From contig NC_047066.1 in the NCBI RefSeq assembly GCF_902459465.1, forward strand, positions 10,171,047 through 10,235,046: a stretch of DNA of 64,000 bases, given 5' to 3'. A model generated the notes under the pieces. The model searched no databases. It had not been told where the DNA came from and saw only the letters and a list, made by a program, of their open reading frames with translations. A program made the position numbers and the translations under genes. Source of the stretch: Asterias rubens. Taxonomy: Eukaryota > Echinodermata > Asteroidea > Forcipulatida > Asteriidae. Shown piece by piece: positions 46,501 to 56,900 of this stretch. Numbering within the stretch: the first letter of the stretch is position 1; every line of letters starts with the position of its first letter.

Positions 46501-49080
46501 ATGGTCAGGAACCATTACAAAATTTTAAAACGTTTCTTATAAAACACTTAAGAATTGGTCACGTGATATATTGTCCGTGTCGGGATCCCGACAAAAACTA
46601 ATTTTGAGCACTTTATTTCACTGCTACTAATAATTGGCGGACTTTTTCCAGCAATGGCTCAAATGAAAGCTTGTAACTTTCTCGACCCCCATCAAAATAC
46701 CGATTGAATTTTAAATCAAAATTTTGGGGTCAAATCGGCCAAAAATCTGACATAGCATCTTTAACAGGCTTTACAGTGATTACTTAAAAGCCATTATACA
46801 CGTCGGAACAGAAAAAAAAAAAAGTTCACAGATTTGCAACTTACAGGGTTTACAGAAGGTAATGGTAAAAGACTTCTCTTGAAATATTACTCCATGAAAT
46901 GCTTTACTTTTTGAGAACACATTAAAACAATTGTCAATTCTCGTTAGCGAGAATTACGGATTTATTTTAAACACATGTCATGACACGGCGAAACGTGCGG
47001 AAACAAGGGTGGGTTTTCCTGTTATTTTCTCCCGACTCCGATGACCGATTGAGCCTAAATTTTTACAGGTTTGTTATTTTATATATAAGTTGTGATACAC
47101 AAAGTGTGGGCCTTGGACAATACTGTTTACTGAAAGTGTCCACTCGCTTTAATGTGGCAACACTTCAGTATAATTTTGCTTTTAACAATTTTTTGTTTTG
47201 TATTTATAAGATTATATTTCATGAAACGCCTTGAGGCTTTTGCAAAAGGTGGTTCATGAAATAACGTGAGAAAATAGAATTAGCTGTTGCAAACTACTTA
47301 CCAACCAAAAAGACATATGTTATATTTATGCACAAAATAGTTAATGGCTTGATGTTTCAACCCTGGCAGAGTCTTTCTCAAAGGCTAAATGACATAACTA
47401 TAGTTATTATTTGTTTTGATTATTTGTGTTTAAGGTATATAATGGAGAATGTGGATCTAGTTTTGGTTGGAGCTGAGGGAGTTGTAGAGAGTGGGGGTAT
47501 TATTAACAAGGTAAGTGTGCTGAGCAAGGAGTTAAACCTCCTACTATCTGACCATTAATGTAATCCATTGTGATGAATGCAGACCTACAAAGTCACAATA
47601 CCTGCTTTTAATATCCTTTGCTGTTTGTTTCCTGCAGATTGGAACTTACCAGATTGCGATGAGTGCAAAGATAGCAAATAAGCCGTTTTATGTCGTCGTA
47701 GAAAGCTTCAAATTTGTGCGAGGTATCTACCCCCTTAATCAGCAAGATATTCCAGATGAATATAAGGTATGAACACTTCTCCTACAGCTGAAGTCTCAGT
47801 TTGCGTTTTGAGCAATAGCATTTATCAGTTAAATGTCCTACTTTCATACAGCTTGTTTCACCAAGTCTCTATTTTGAGGTTTATTTTACTAAATCAAGTA
47901 ATATTAACCACAAGGGAAACTGACTGTAGATTTGAAACAAAAATTTATTTGAACAAAGACAAGTTTACTGGGTCAGCACTTGAAACAGTAGCCTCCTGAT
48001 TAATGAGCCGGCCCTCTACCTCTACCAACTGAGCTATTTAGCCCTATGTTGGTGGTCTCTCTACTAGTCAAAGTCAATGTCATCGTTTGGGATGCAAGTC
48101 TGGCCTTTACAGGCTCACTTTGTCTACACGCAATCTGTTTCCCAAAAGTGCAGACAATAGCGATGTGTGACTTGGACTAGAGTTAGACTCGAGTCGCCAA
48201 TTCCAATGATTTGTGACTTGACTTGACTTGGGGAAAAATGAGTTGTGACTTCACTTGGCTTGAGGGAAAATGACTTGAGACTTGACCTGACTTGCGCAAA
48301 AATTACTTGAGATTCTACAATTAACTTGAATTATTTCATTTGATTTTACAACAATGCAATTATATTTTAAAATAAATGTAGCAAAATTAAGTCTTCGGCA
48401 ACAATGCCGCCTGGTGTTTTTTGTGTGTGCATGATCTGGTCACCTTGTCATAAGGCCAGGCGTTAAATCTTCATGGATATGCAGACATTGTCTTGTCCCC
48501 TTCCTTTGTCCTTGCCATGTCACAGTTCCGTGATTTTATGTTTGTTTGTCCATAGGTTATGGTACAAAAGGTGCTTCACCTTACACCTACATGTTGTCAT
48601 TCGGTCGATTATTATTGATTCATTGTGCACCAAATAAATTTATTATCTCATGTTACTGTGTTACTTGGGTAATTTCAACTTAATGTGCTTTTTTCTAATG
48701 AAGTGCAGCATTTAAATAAATGTTACTGAAATGTTACATGTGGGTGCACCATGGACGTGAAATGTAACTTGTGACTTGACTGACTTGACTTGAGAAAATT
48801 TATGACTGACTTGATTTGAGCAAAGATGACTTGCGTCTTGACTTGACTTGAAAAAAAGGGGTTAATCAATACTATTGTGAACATCTTTATGTAAACTCTT
48901 ATTTTGTTTTCGGCTTCTTTGCAGTTCCATGCCGCAGAGCTGAAATCCAAGAAGGACCTCAATGAAGCTCATCCCTTAATTGATTATACACCACCTGTTT
49001 ACATCACCCTACTCTTCACTGACTTGGGTGTTTTAACCCCTTCGGCTATCAGCGATGAACTCATTAAGCTGTACTGTTGA
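40494..49080 (+). CDS. EIF2B1: EIF2B1, translation initiation factor eIF2B subunit alpha (9 coding exons, complete)
   Basis: Encodes the alpha (regulatory) subunit of eIF2B, the cytoplasmic guanine nucleotide exchange factor for eIF2; in the known family this subunit dimerises and helps sense phosphorylated eIF2. Exons read from the sequence: 40494-40506, 41885-41986, 43413-43552, 44347-44463, 45423-45535, 46115-46183, 47435-47510, 47638-47766, 48925-49080. Every junction has AG/GT borders and the phases join without error: 915 nt, 304 aa plus TGA, close to the 305 aa of the human protein. Family hallmarks visible include [69 protein letters not shown] and the C-terminal [22 protein letters not shown]. 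Start choice: MNKE plus the split codon for D gives MNKEDALKYF, the same length as the human N-terminus. Introns carry MITEs and SINEs. No promoter motif was recognised upstream. Confidence 0.95.
40664..40735. repeat. Hairpin in EIF2B1 intron 1
   Basis: 'acttctagaaactat' + 'aaggct' pairs with 'agcctt' + 'atagtttctagaagt' (21 bp with a 5-nt bulge, 3-nt loop ccc), bordered by 'aggtgtcac' and 'aggtgtcag'. Confidence 0.8.
40995..41850. repeat. 856-bp segment bounded by 20-bp inverted repeats (EIF2B1 intron 1)
   Basis: 'cggacaactcaacggttgag' at 40995-41014 and its complement (19/20) at 41831-41850. More copies of gacaactc/gagttgtc are clustered at both ends in opposite orientation. Confidence 0.7.
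41630..41770 (+). repeat. Dispersed repeat, also at 42650-42735 and inverted at 50200-50345
   Basis: 'tcaatgccttggtgccct', 'ctccagtagaaatttacaat' and 'aatgccttggtgcccttgcc' are shared. Confidence 0.65.
41885..41986 (+). CDS. EIF2B1: EIF2B1 coding exon 2
   Basis: Acceptor GACAG, donor GTAGGA. Encodes [16 protein letters not shown]...[15 protein letters not shown], the N-terminal helical domain of eIF2B alpha. A pair of 20-bp inverted repeats brackets the intron just upstream. Confidence 0.95.
42179..42352. repeat. Hairpin element built from 'tcctaacttaggac' (EIF2B1 intron 2)
   Basis: Arms of ~75 bp, 'tgatttcacaaatgtagtcc' pairing with 'ggactacctttgtgaaatcc', around 'aactc'. Relative at 59781-59923. 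Confidence 0.8.
43240..43355. repeat. Inverted repeat upstream of EIF2B1 exon 3
   Basis: 'gggaatcaaagtgtgttgaa' and 'ggttttcgactagtgg' pair imperfectly with 'actagttgaaaacctc' and 'caccacacatcgattccc'. Confidence 0.65.
43413..43552 (+). CDS. EIF2B1: EIF2B1 coding exon 3
   Basis: Acceptor CAACAG, donor GTGAGG. Encodes [10 protein letters not shown]...[22 protein letters not shown](G/C)ELFLRFI is a family signature. Confidence 0.95.
43579..43956. mobile_element. MITE family A in EIF2B1 intron 3
   Basis: Starts 'ttaaaggcactggacac'. The right terminus is degraded ('tatctatccagtgtctta'). Confidence 0.75.
44055..44310 (+). mobile_element. SINE-like family 3, copy 1 (EIF2B1 intron 3)
   Basis: 'caggtttgaatccaactggg' B-box-like, then 'gttttcctcccacatctata' and a 3' 'aaataaagaaataaa'. 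Confidence 0.6.
44347..44463 (+). CDS. EIF2B1: EIF2B1 coding exon 4
   Basis: Acceptor AAACAG, donor GTAAGC. Encodes [18 protein letters not shown]...[15 protein letters not shown], 39 codons, phase 0 at both ends. Confidence 0.95.
45423..45535 (+). CDS. EIF2B1: EIF2B1 coding exon 5
   Basis: Acceptor CTCCAG, donor GTGAGA. Encodes [15 protein letters not shown]...[17 protein letters not shown], the start of the Rossmann-like C-terminal domain. Confidence 0.95.
45715..45935 (-). mobile_element. tRNA-derived SINE family 1, copy 2 (EIF2B1 intron 5)
   Basis: Reverse complement of the same element: 'actcagtactttcccgagtc' and 'gaacccacgacccttgc'. Confidence 0.8.
46115..46183 (+). CDS. EIF2B1: EIF2B1 coding exon 6
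   Basis: Acceptor TGACAG, donor GTGAGT. Encodes [20 protein letters not shown], then AA and a split G codon. Confidence 0.95.
46465..46764. mobile_element. Short repeat with GTCGGGATCCCGAC palindrome, copy 2 (EIF2B1 intron 6)
   Basis: Copy of 38921-39216, lying about 20 bp from the family B MITE at 46786. Confidence 0.75.
46786..47152. mobile_element. MITE family B in EIF2B1 intron 6
   Basis: Reverse-orientation relative of 1747-2105; includes 'atgacacggcgaaacgtgcg'. Confidence 0.7.
47435..47510 (+). CDS. EIF2B1: EIF2B1 coding exon 7
   Basis: Acceptor TTTAAG, a less common -3A acceptor; donor GTAAGT. Encodes [20 protein letters not shown], then GIINK. Confidence 0.95.
47638..47766 (+). CDS. 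EIF2B1: EIF2B1 coding exon 8
   Basis: Acceptor CCTGCAG, donor GTATGA. Encodes [20 protein letters not shown], then [20 protein letters not shown], then EYK. Confidence 0.95.
47925..48135 (-). mobile_element. tRNA-derived SINE family 2, copy 2 (EIF2B1 intron 8)
   Basis: The minus strand 'tagctcagttggtagaggta' is a canonical A box. Body as in 33880-34075. Confidence 0.7.
48165..48860. repeat. Degenerate ACTTG minisatellite in two blocks (EIF2B1 intron 8)
   Basis: 'gacttgacttgacttg'-type runs at 48170-48330 and 48765-48860 flank about 430 bp of other AT-rich sequence. Confidence 0.65.
48925..49080 (+). CDS. EIF2B1: EIF2B1 coding exon 9 with stop
   Basis: Acceptor TTTGCAG. Encodes [20 protein letters not shown]..., ending SDELIKLYC and TGA at 49078-49080. 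Its last ~20-30 bp and the following 3' UTR are tandemly duplicated 230 bp downstream. Confidence 0.95.
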   Translation, partial: FHAAELKSKKDLNEAHPLIDYTPPVYITLLFTDLGVLTPSAISDELIKLYC

Positions 49081-49355
49081 CACAGTGGAATTATCATTCA
49101 GCAGTTGTGGACACTGCTTCATTAACATTGTTTCATGTGGTGGATGCATCAACGAACAATACGCAACACTTAAGTTGTGCTCAACTCCTGTGCAAAACAG
49201 CCCTGTGACATCAAAATTTGCTTCGCATTTGCAATCGTTGGAAGTATGAACCGGGCTTTACTCCTTCCGCCATCATAATCAGCAATTAACGTATTGAGCT
49301 GTATTGTTCACACAGTGGAAATTACATTCGTCACTTGTTGTGCTTCATTTACACT
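49055..49355 (+). repeat. Tandem duplication of EIF2B1 stop region and proximal 3' UTR
   Basis: The segment from the [10 protein letters not shown] codons through 'cacagtggaa' (ends ~49090) recurs at about 49285-49320 with offset 230 and point differences, followed by similar 'ttgtg..cttcatt.acactgttt' in both copies. The second copy lies outside the reading frame. Confidence 0.75.
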
Positions 49356-49699
49356 GTTTCTCAAAGATTTCTCAAGCTTCATCTTTATCTTTCTTCCAAG
49401 AATTTTGAAGCTCTAATGGGTACATTTGTATCCATTTTAGATTTAACTTGTGAACCTTCTTGCTGTCTTACCAACAGTTTTATCAACAGTGGTTTTTAAC
49501 CATTAACTATGCTAGCCTGCAATATGATAGGCATAATGATTTGAGGAATACATCTAAATAGTGTATAAGTCAAGCTTTATTCCAGATAATGAGAGTTGAC
49601 TATTACATGCGGGCGGCCATGTTATAAGGTGATACAATGCATTATGGGAAGTAAACACTAGACTTGAGTCAGTCTGCTTATGGCATACTGCTACATAGT

Positions 49700-50060
49700 G
49701 CACAGCGCACAGTCAACCCTCCTACTGTCTGACCACTCAATGTCATCCACTATGTTTTTGGGTGATCAAATGCCAGTATGATCATGTGATGAATATATCT
49801 CCATAATACAGTCAACCCTCCTACCGTCTGACCACTTCATATCATCCACATGGTTTTGAATGGTAGATCAAACATGCCAGCCTGCAGTATGACATCGTGG
49901 GATGAATGCATACACAGTACACAGTCAACCCTCCTACTGTCTGACAATTTAGGATCATCCGCTGTGCCTGTCTATAACAGTATACCATTTGGTGAATGCG
50001 ACACAGTCACGACAGTTTGCAGTCAGCCATCCTACTTGCTGACCATTTCATATTTCTGTT
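49700..50060 (+). repeat. ~105-bp tandem repeat, about four copies, downstream of EIF2B1
   Basis: Copies begin with 'acagtcaaccctcctac' near 49705, 49809 and 49921, and a weaker one starts near 50021 ('cagtcagccatcctac'). Each continues with 'tctgacca' and 'atcatcca'. A related stretch ('ttaaacctcctactatctga') sits in EIF2B1 intron 7 near 47530. Possibly part of a long 3' UTR. Confidence 0.7.
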
Positions 50061-50199
50061 GTGAACTTACGAATTGACTTTGCCTTCATGTTATGATGAT
50101 TTGTTGAATGCTTGTGCACGTGTACATTTTCAAATGATTTGTCAACTTGCTGGAAAGGGTTTTTCAGCGGGAATGTTTGAGGGCTCAACGCAGGCCTAT

Positions 50200-50345
50200 A
50201 TGCTTGTTTTGAAAGGGCAAGGGCACCAAGGCATTTTCTCCGTAAAGGCCACCTATGAGGAAATTGTAAATTTCTACTGGAGCATTTGAGGGCATTAAGG
50301 CAATGACCAGGAGGCATGAAGGCAAACTTCCCCTTTGTTGCCTCC
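50200..50345 (-). repeat. Dispersed repeat, inverted copy of 41630-41770
   Basis: 'gggcaagggcaccaaggcat' and 'attgtaaatttctactggag' are reverse complements of the intron 1 copy. Confidence 0.65.
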
Positions 50346-50566
50346 ATGGGTTCAAAGAGTTAACTGGTTGCTGTTGAACAAGGAGTCAATATTCGTCTTC
50401 TGTTACAGCAAGTTGGGGAGAGTGTTTTATTGTGTAGATCTCCGTCGTTAAATGGTTTACTATTAAAAAAATTCATTGTGATGTTATAATTAACTGCTTT
50501 GGCAAAAGATATATTGATAATTGAAACATAGTATGGAAGAGCATTAGTTTAATAATGAGATAAAAT

Positions 50567-50572
50567 AATAAA
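50567..50572 (+). promoter_or_regulatory. Possible distal polyadenylation signal AATAAA
   Basis: First plus-strand AATAAA noticed downstream of the EIF2B1 stop, about 1.5 kb away. It is a weak claim without transcript data. Confidence 0.25.
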
Positions 50573-50634
50573 CGATGTGAGAATATTATTTTCATCATTA
50601 TGTTAATATGTTTCCATTGTTCATGAAGTGAAAA

Positions 50635-50990
50635 TAGTTGATGCATTTATTGGTCAGGGGATCGCAGCTGGTGGGGAAAGGGCTTGTGAGTGAAAGGTTT
50701 GTGGGTGAAAGAGTTTTGGCTGGTGCGGCAAGGAGGTTGTGGCTTCTGGGAAGGGGGTTGTTGCTAGTGGGGGAAGGGTTGGGGTGGGGAGAGGGTTGGG
50801 TTGGGGAGGGGGTTTGCAGCTGGTGAGGAGGGGGTAATAACTGGGGGAGGGGTTTTGGCTGGTTGGGAATTGGGGTGTGGCTAGTGCAGGGAGGTTTGAT
50901 TGCTGGGAATGTGGTTGTGGCTAGTGGGGGAAGGGTTGGCTGGTGGGGATGTGCAATATTTTCAACCCGAGGAGGGGGTTGGGGCAAGGC
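50635..50990 (+). repeat. G-rich tract with G-quadruplex potential
   Basis: Imperfect units around 'gtggctagtgggggaagggt', with runs such as 'ggggtggggagagggttggg'. Several windows fit four G3+ runs with short loops on the plus strand. Confidence 0.7.
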
Positions 50991-52039
50991 TGCTCCTATC
51001 CTTCTAGAGTGCTGCCATCCACCAAAATCTGAAATTAATTACCAGTCAGTTTCCCCATTGTTTGTGGTTCATTGTTTACTTCAAACGTCATGAGTTCATC
51101 ATGACAGGGCCACATGCGGGAAACATTTAATTGGACCTTTGATGCCCTCCTCGTACACCCAGGCCCGCCTGCAAACTAAGACACAGACAGACTTAAAACC
51201 GGATCTTGAATAATAGGCCTAGGCCTACTCTAAAAAGGGAGTGAGAAAACAAGTTCAAAGAAACTGGAAAAGTTTAAATAATAGTAAAAGTTTTTTTGGA
51301 AAACAGAAGCAGAACCCATTTGCATCATCAAAGAATGGCAGTTAAAAACAAGTTTCTCCATTTCGTAAATTTCAAAGATTATTATTCTGAAGAAAAAAAA
51401 CACATTAGTTTGGTTTATTTCAATAATGACTGGTGTTGGAAAACGATGGTGATTGTCCCTCAGGTGTAAAACTTTCCCAAACTAAAAAACTAGAAAACCT
51501 AATTTAATCGTAACCAGGTTCTCGCGGATGTAGTCGACAAAGACTCTCAATATCTTTAGGTATATAATTCTAAACATCTGATTGGAGACAATTCATGAAG
51601 AATTAGACGGCGGTTCAGAGTGTATTGTCTCTGAAGCGAAGCATTGATTGGTTTTGAGAGTTTCGAAAAACTGTTTATATAGATTTATTATTACCCCAAA
51701 AGGGCCGAACGAACGGTGTAGGTTGAAGCAAAGAACAAAACTAGACCACGACCAAGGGTGAGATGTGCTCGTCTTATCAAAGGACTGATTGCTGGATGAT
51801 AAGCTCAAATTTCAAGAAAAACATTCAAACGATTTCACTATTTACGTTCAACTATCCATTTTTATATGATGAAAATAACAAACTCTTGAAACATCACGTC
51901 AGAATCATGGTCAGAATAAACAGAATCGTTTGCCGTTATGTGTTTTCAGTTCTTTTCTCTTCAAAAAGTGTCTGCACTGAACGCGCACAAACATCTAAAA
52001 ATCACAAGGTGGCGCTGTTCAGTATGCGTGAAACGACAT
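50991..52039. other. Intergenic, nothing recognised
   Basis: No gene, RNA or repeat family was identified. Confidence 0.5.
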
Positions 52040-52410
52040 CGACACTCACTAATGATAATTACTCAAAATAATTATTACCATAAAACATTTATTGATTACG
52101 AGTAATGGAGAGAGGTTGATATTATAAGCTATTGTGAGAAACAGCTCCCTCTGAAGTGACGTAGTTTCGCGAGAAAGAAGTAACTTTGCACGAATTTGAT
52201 TTCGAGACTTCAACATTTTGAGGTCTCGAAATCAAGCATCTGAAAGCACACAACTTCGTTTGACAAGGATATCTTTTCTTTCATTTTATCTCGCAGCTTC
52301 GACGACCGATTGAGCTCAAATTTCCACAGGTTTGTTATATGCATATGTTGAGATACACCAAGTGTGAAGGCTAATCTTTGACAATTACCAATAAAGTCCA
52401 GTGTCTTTAA
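52040..52410. mobile_element. MITE family A, degraded left end
   Basis: Body intact ('gcatctgaaagcacacaact'); right end 'agtccagtgtctttaa'. Confidence 0.75.
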
Positions 52411-53559
52411 TCGAAAAAAATAAAAATCATTATTTTGTCAATCAGTAAAAGTATAATACAGAATTTTAAGAATGGTGAATCTTGTTCGTATCATCAATCT
52501 GCAAATTATAAGAACTATGACGCATGTGAACAACTTTAGGCCTACTTGACCTGTTTTCTCTTCTGCAATTGTTGCCCCTATAGCTGTAGAGTGTAGGCAT
52601 AATGGCCTACAGCTACTTTGCGGCAAACATTGCGGAATTTTTAGCCGTTCTGTTTGTTGGAAGGAAAACACAAACTAGAGAACAGAAAACCCACATAGTC
52701 GCTAGTACTTTGAAGACTCAAACCAATCCACACACAACTGAACTGGATCATAGCGGGATCCGAACCGGGTGCGGCGCAGGCGAAACCACCGGGCTTATTA
52801 TAGGCAAGGCCTACACACCTTCACAAATTAATTAGGCCTACCTAGCATAAAATCTCAAATCACAGATGAACACTAGTTTATAATAAAAAGATAAGCCGCT
52901 AGGGGGATGTTCGGTTAGGGCCACTAATCAATCAAAGCATCGAGGGACGTCCCCGTCTGGCTCCACGAATTACCACTCTCCTTATTAAGTGCCCTTATTT
53001 AGTCCTAATCATTTCCTGCGTCTAGGCTACCCCCATCCCCCGGTTAGGCCTAGCTATTGTTTCAAGTTCCATTCCACTTGTGGCACTCAATGAAGGTGGT
53101 ATAAACTTTTTTTATTCAGGTTTTTCACGTGACGTCAGTGCAAAACCTAATTAGGAGGACATCTTTCAGGACTTTATCCGCTTTGATTTTTTTGTTTAAA
53201 GATGTCTTCTGAATTCATATCGGGTTGTGAGTCACGTTTTGGCAAGAGGTAGGCCTATGATGTTCTCATGTCATATTCCTGGTCTGGCCCTACGACTTTG
53301 TGGAAACTATGGTTTTCTGCTTGCAAAAAGGAGGATCAAGCGAGTGCCGCCGAAAACTTCGTGTTGTGTGTAAGTCAGTCCAGTCTGGTGACATGATAGC
53401 TACATTTGGAAACCTCATAGACCCGAACGTCCGAAAAATCCCATTGTCGTCACGGCACTAAACTAAAACACACGTCTTTGTTTTTGTCTAATCTCAACCC
53501 AAGTCGTCATCAAGCAAACAAACTTCAGACACCCAGAAGACGGGCCTACTTCAAGTGTT
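52411..53559. other. Intergenic upstream of the 54-kb gene
   Basis: A weak tRNA-like B-box (minus strand, 'ggttcggatcccgc') at ~52760 hints at another degraded SINE. Otherwise nothing recognised. Confidence 0.45.
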
Positions 53560-53999
53560 CCTTGCCCTATGCTTCAAGTTGTATCAAAGAAGCCTAAATC
53601 AATAATCATTGAACAGATGAACGCATTAACTGTTGTTGCAGATGTACAAGTATTGACCCAGTTCCATGAATCCTGTGGAGCTGAACCGACCACCACCACT
53701 GCTCAATACGGCTGCTTTTTGTGTGTTGTTCGCGCCGCCGTCATCCACGCGACTAGCCTTTTGGAAGTGCACGGCAGGGCGTTAGCAACGGTTGGTCCGT
53801 GGATGGAAGGCATTGAGTTGGTGCTACACCGGCCATTTTGATGGTACATTGACAACCAAGGCGTGCAAAAAGAAGTTGTTGTTTACATAGCTGAACTTCA
53901 TATTTTCAGACGTGTGGTAACATGCTACTGAAGGAAATCCATCTGAAGCACCCTTGAGGACGTGTAGAAAGGGTAGTTTTGCGGTAATTTTACTCGTGA
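53560..53999 (+). promoter_or_regulatory. Probable 5' UTR and promoter region of the 54-kb gene
   Basis: A CpG-richer stretch than its surroundings, containing 'ggttggtcc' (inverted CCAAT-like, 53789) and 'ggccattttga' (YY1-like, 53830). A 90-codon open frame here (53569-53841) matches nothing recognised. No TATA box was chosen. Confidence 0.35.
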
Positions 54000-56900
54000 A
54001 TGATGAACAATAACGACGATTCGGACTACACGAACTCGCCGTCGTCTATAAAGGATGGGACGGGGTATTTTGCTGACACTCCGGGGGGCTCAAATTCATC
54101 GACGTCGGTGACCACCGCTCGCGATGCGTACGCAAAGAAGAGGTTTTTCTCCGGACTTTCTTACGACTCGAGTCGGTAGGTATTGTGTAGTTGTCGAGTG
54201 TATTTGTTTTGTAGAGGTTTATAAGTAATGGAGAAAGAAGTGTAGATAGTGCAAATGGTACACATGCCTCAGAAAGTAAAAATTACTTTAGTTTTCAAAA
54301 TTGAACCTAACTAAAGTCTATGAGTTTTTAGAGCCAGCGTATTAACCCTATCTTTAAAAAATTGGCCTGGGACCAAGTGGGAACTAGGTATCATGTGTGA
54401 TATGTGTTTGCATCACATTGGCTCTGCTTACAAGTTGTTGTTGATTTAGGTATTTGGATTTTAATTTTAATTTGGCAATAATATTATAAATGATGGAAGT
54501 GTTTTTGATCAATACATTTTATACACTAGTTTTGCACTATTTCCTAGATAAAAGCTTATAATAGATGTTAAATTTGCATTGGGGATAAAAGCTTGGTTAA
54601 TTGACAACAAAAGTCATTGACTTTTTGTTGCATTATTTATTTTTCTGCATTGCATTACGTGTATAATGCATGATATGTAGACACTTTTTTTAGCCAAAAC
54701 ATCACAGAAAAAGCTTCAATAAATCAATTTCATTTTGCATCAAAAATGTTCATCATCATTTTTTTTGCAACTTAAGTCAGTATATACTATAGGTACCATT
54801 GTTATTTTTTAAAAAGTTCTTGTTTTACGAGGCTTATATGATAAAAAATGAATATAACATTGTAAACGATGGTTCACAATTCCTAAACTGATCGGTTTAA
54901 CTTTGTTTCAAATTGAAAAGAACTCCAGTGCCAGCGTAGAAAAAGGTTAAAAATATTTCCACCTACAGAGACATTATTGAGGAAGTGAGTTAAATATTAA
55001 TATATTTACATTCCTGCCGTCTTTGTTACCGTTGCACTTTGTTACCATGCAATTTAAGTTGCACATGAATACTTTTGTATGTATTTTGCACATAATTCGG
55101 GTCAAAGATCATAAAAATTGTCACTTCTTGGTGGCTTTGTCTCATAAATCAATAGCTATGGGGGTGTACATTTAGGCTTATAAATAAATAAATGCATGAC
55201 ATCAACAGTGCAGGACTTAACAAAACATTTAATTCAGAATAACTTGATAAGTCTTATTGCCCTGATTGTGCTGTTCCTTCTACATTGTTTCCTATTTTTT
55301 CTTCATTTTTTCTTCCTATTTTTTCTTCTATTTACTCATTTGTATATATATAAATAAAATCTGAAAACGTGATCTTATTGTTGCAAGTACATTAGGGAAC
55401 TTTATAGTTTGAGTTTCTTACTCTAGTAATACGTTGTTTACAGGTATTTGTTTTACAAGTACATGAATTATAGGCCTATGGAATATATTTACAAACATTA
55501 TTTGATTAATTTTATTTTATTTAAAACTTTCTGGGAATAAACAAAGAGACCCTTAAAATTGAGTAGAACTCCAACTTAAGATAACTGTGTATAGAAGACT
55601 TGGAAGTCAGTTTTAGATGTGGGAGAAAAACTGCAAATAGGTGAAATCCAAGCAAACAGAAGGGACTGAAAACCGAACCCACATGCAAGGCTCCAGTCCG
55701 AGATTTGAACCATGGTCTATAGAGGTGAAAGACAGGACAAGATACAGCCACTAAAGCCAACCTAATGGCCCCTGATACATGTAAACCCAATACATAGCCC
55801 TAGCTGGTCAAGGCTTTTACCCCATTCAAAGCATTCCAATATGGTTACGTTTTCCCAATGAAGGTCCAGTGTTGTTGACATCCTGGTTTCAGACAACTTA
55901 ATATTTCATTCACCTTGAAAACCTTAAAAACCTTTGACAAAAATAATGTGTTTCCAATCTACAGCAACCTCGGTAGTCTAGTTGGTAAGACACTGCTCTA
56001 GAATTGCAAGGGTCGTGGGTTTGAATCCCACCCGAGTAACGTGCCTGTGATGTTTTTTCACAGGACTCGGGAAAGTACTGAGTATACAGTGCTAACACAC
56101 ATCGGTGTATGGGTAAAAACCAAAATTAATAATCTACAGCAAACTAAAGTCTACTACACAGTACATTCTGGGAAAATAGGCTAAATGTATTGCCTGAAAT
56201 TCCAAACTTGAATGCTTTAGACTCTGATTTGTCAAATTAAACAGATGAAAGCATTTTAGGCAGATATTATGTGACATTACAATTGGCTTTTACGGTAGAA
56301 GTTGAACAAACTTTTGATTAGGTGAGCTTTTTAAAGGCATTGGACACTATTGGTAATTACTCAAAATAATTATTACAATGTAGCATAAAACCTTTCTTGG
56401 TGACGAGTAATGGGGAGAGGTTGATGGTATAAAACATTGTGGGAAACGGCTTCCTCTGAAGTGCCATAGTTTTCGAGAAAGAAGTAATTTTCCACGAATT
56501 TGATTTCGAGACCTCAAGTTTAGAACTTGAGGTCTCGAAATCAACCATCTAAACGCACACAACTTCGTGTGACGGGTGTTTTTTTCTTTCATTATTATCT
56601 CGCAAGTTCGATGACCGATTGAGCTCAAATTTTCACAGTTTGTTATTTTATGCATATGTTGAGATACACCAACTGTGAAGGCTAGTCTTTGACAATTACC
56701 AATAGTGTCCACTGCCTTTAATACTTCGTGTTAGATTGATGTACAGATTAATGCAAAGCTTTGATTGACCTACATATTATGGGAATGAAATTGAGAAACC
56801 AGTCATAGAGTGCGTGCTTGTATGCCTCATTGCACATCTCTAATGGTTTCTTTTGGCCGAACCGGCTTCTGATGTCCTAATGCCACAATCAAATCACTTT

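Noticed and set aside
50598-50987. 129-codon proline-rich minus-strand frame
   Set aside because: Low-complexity translation of the G-rich tract; no start context or neighbours support a gene.
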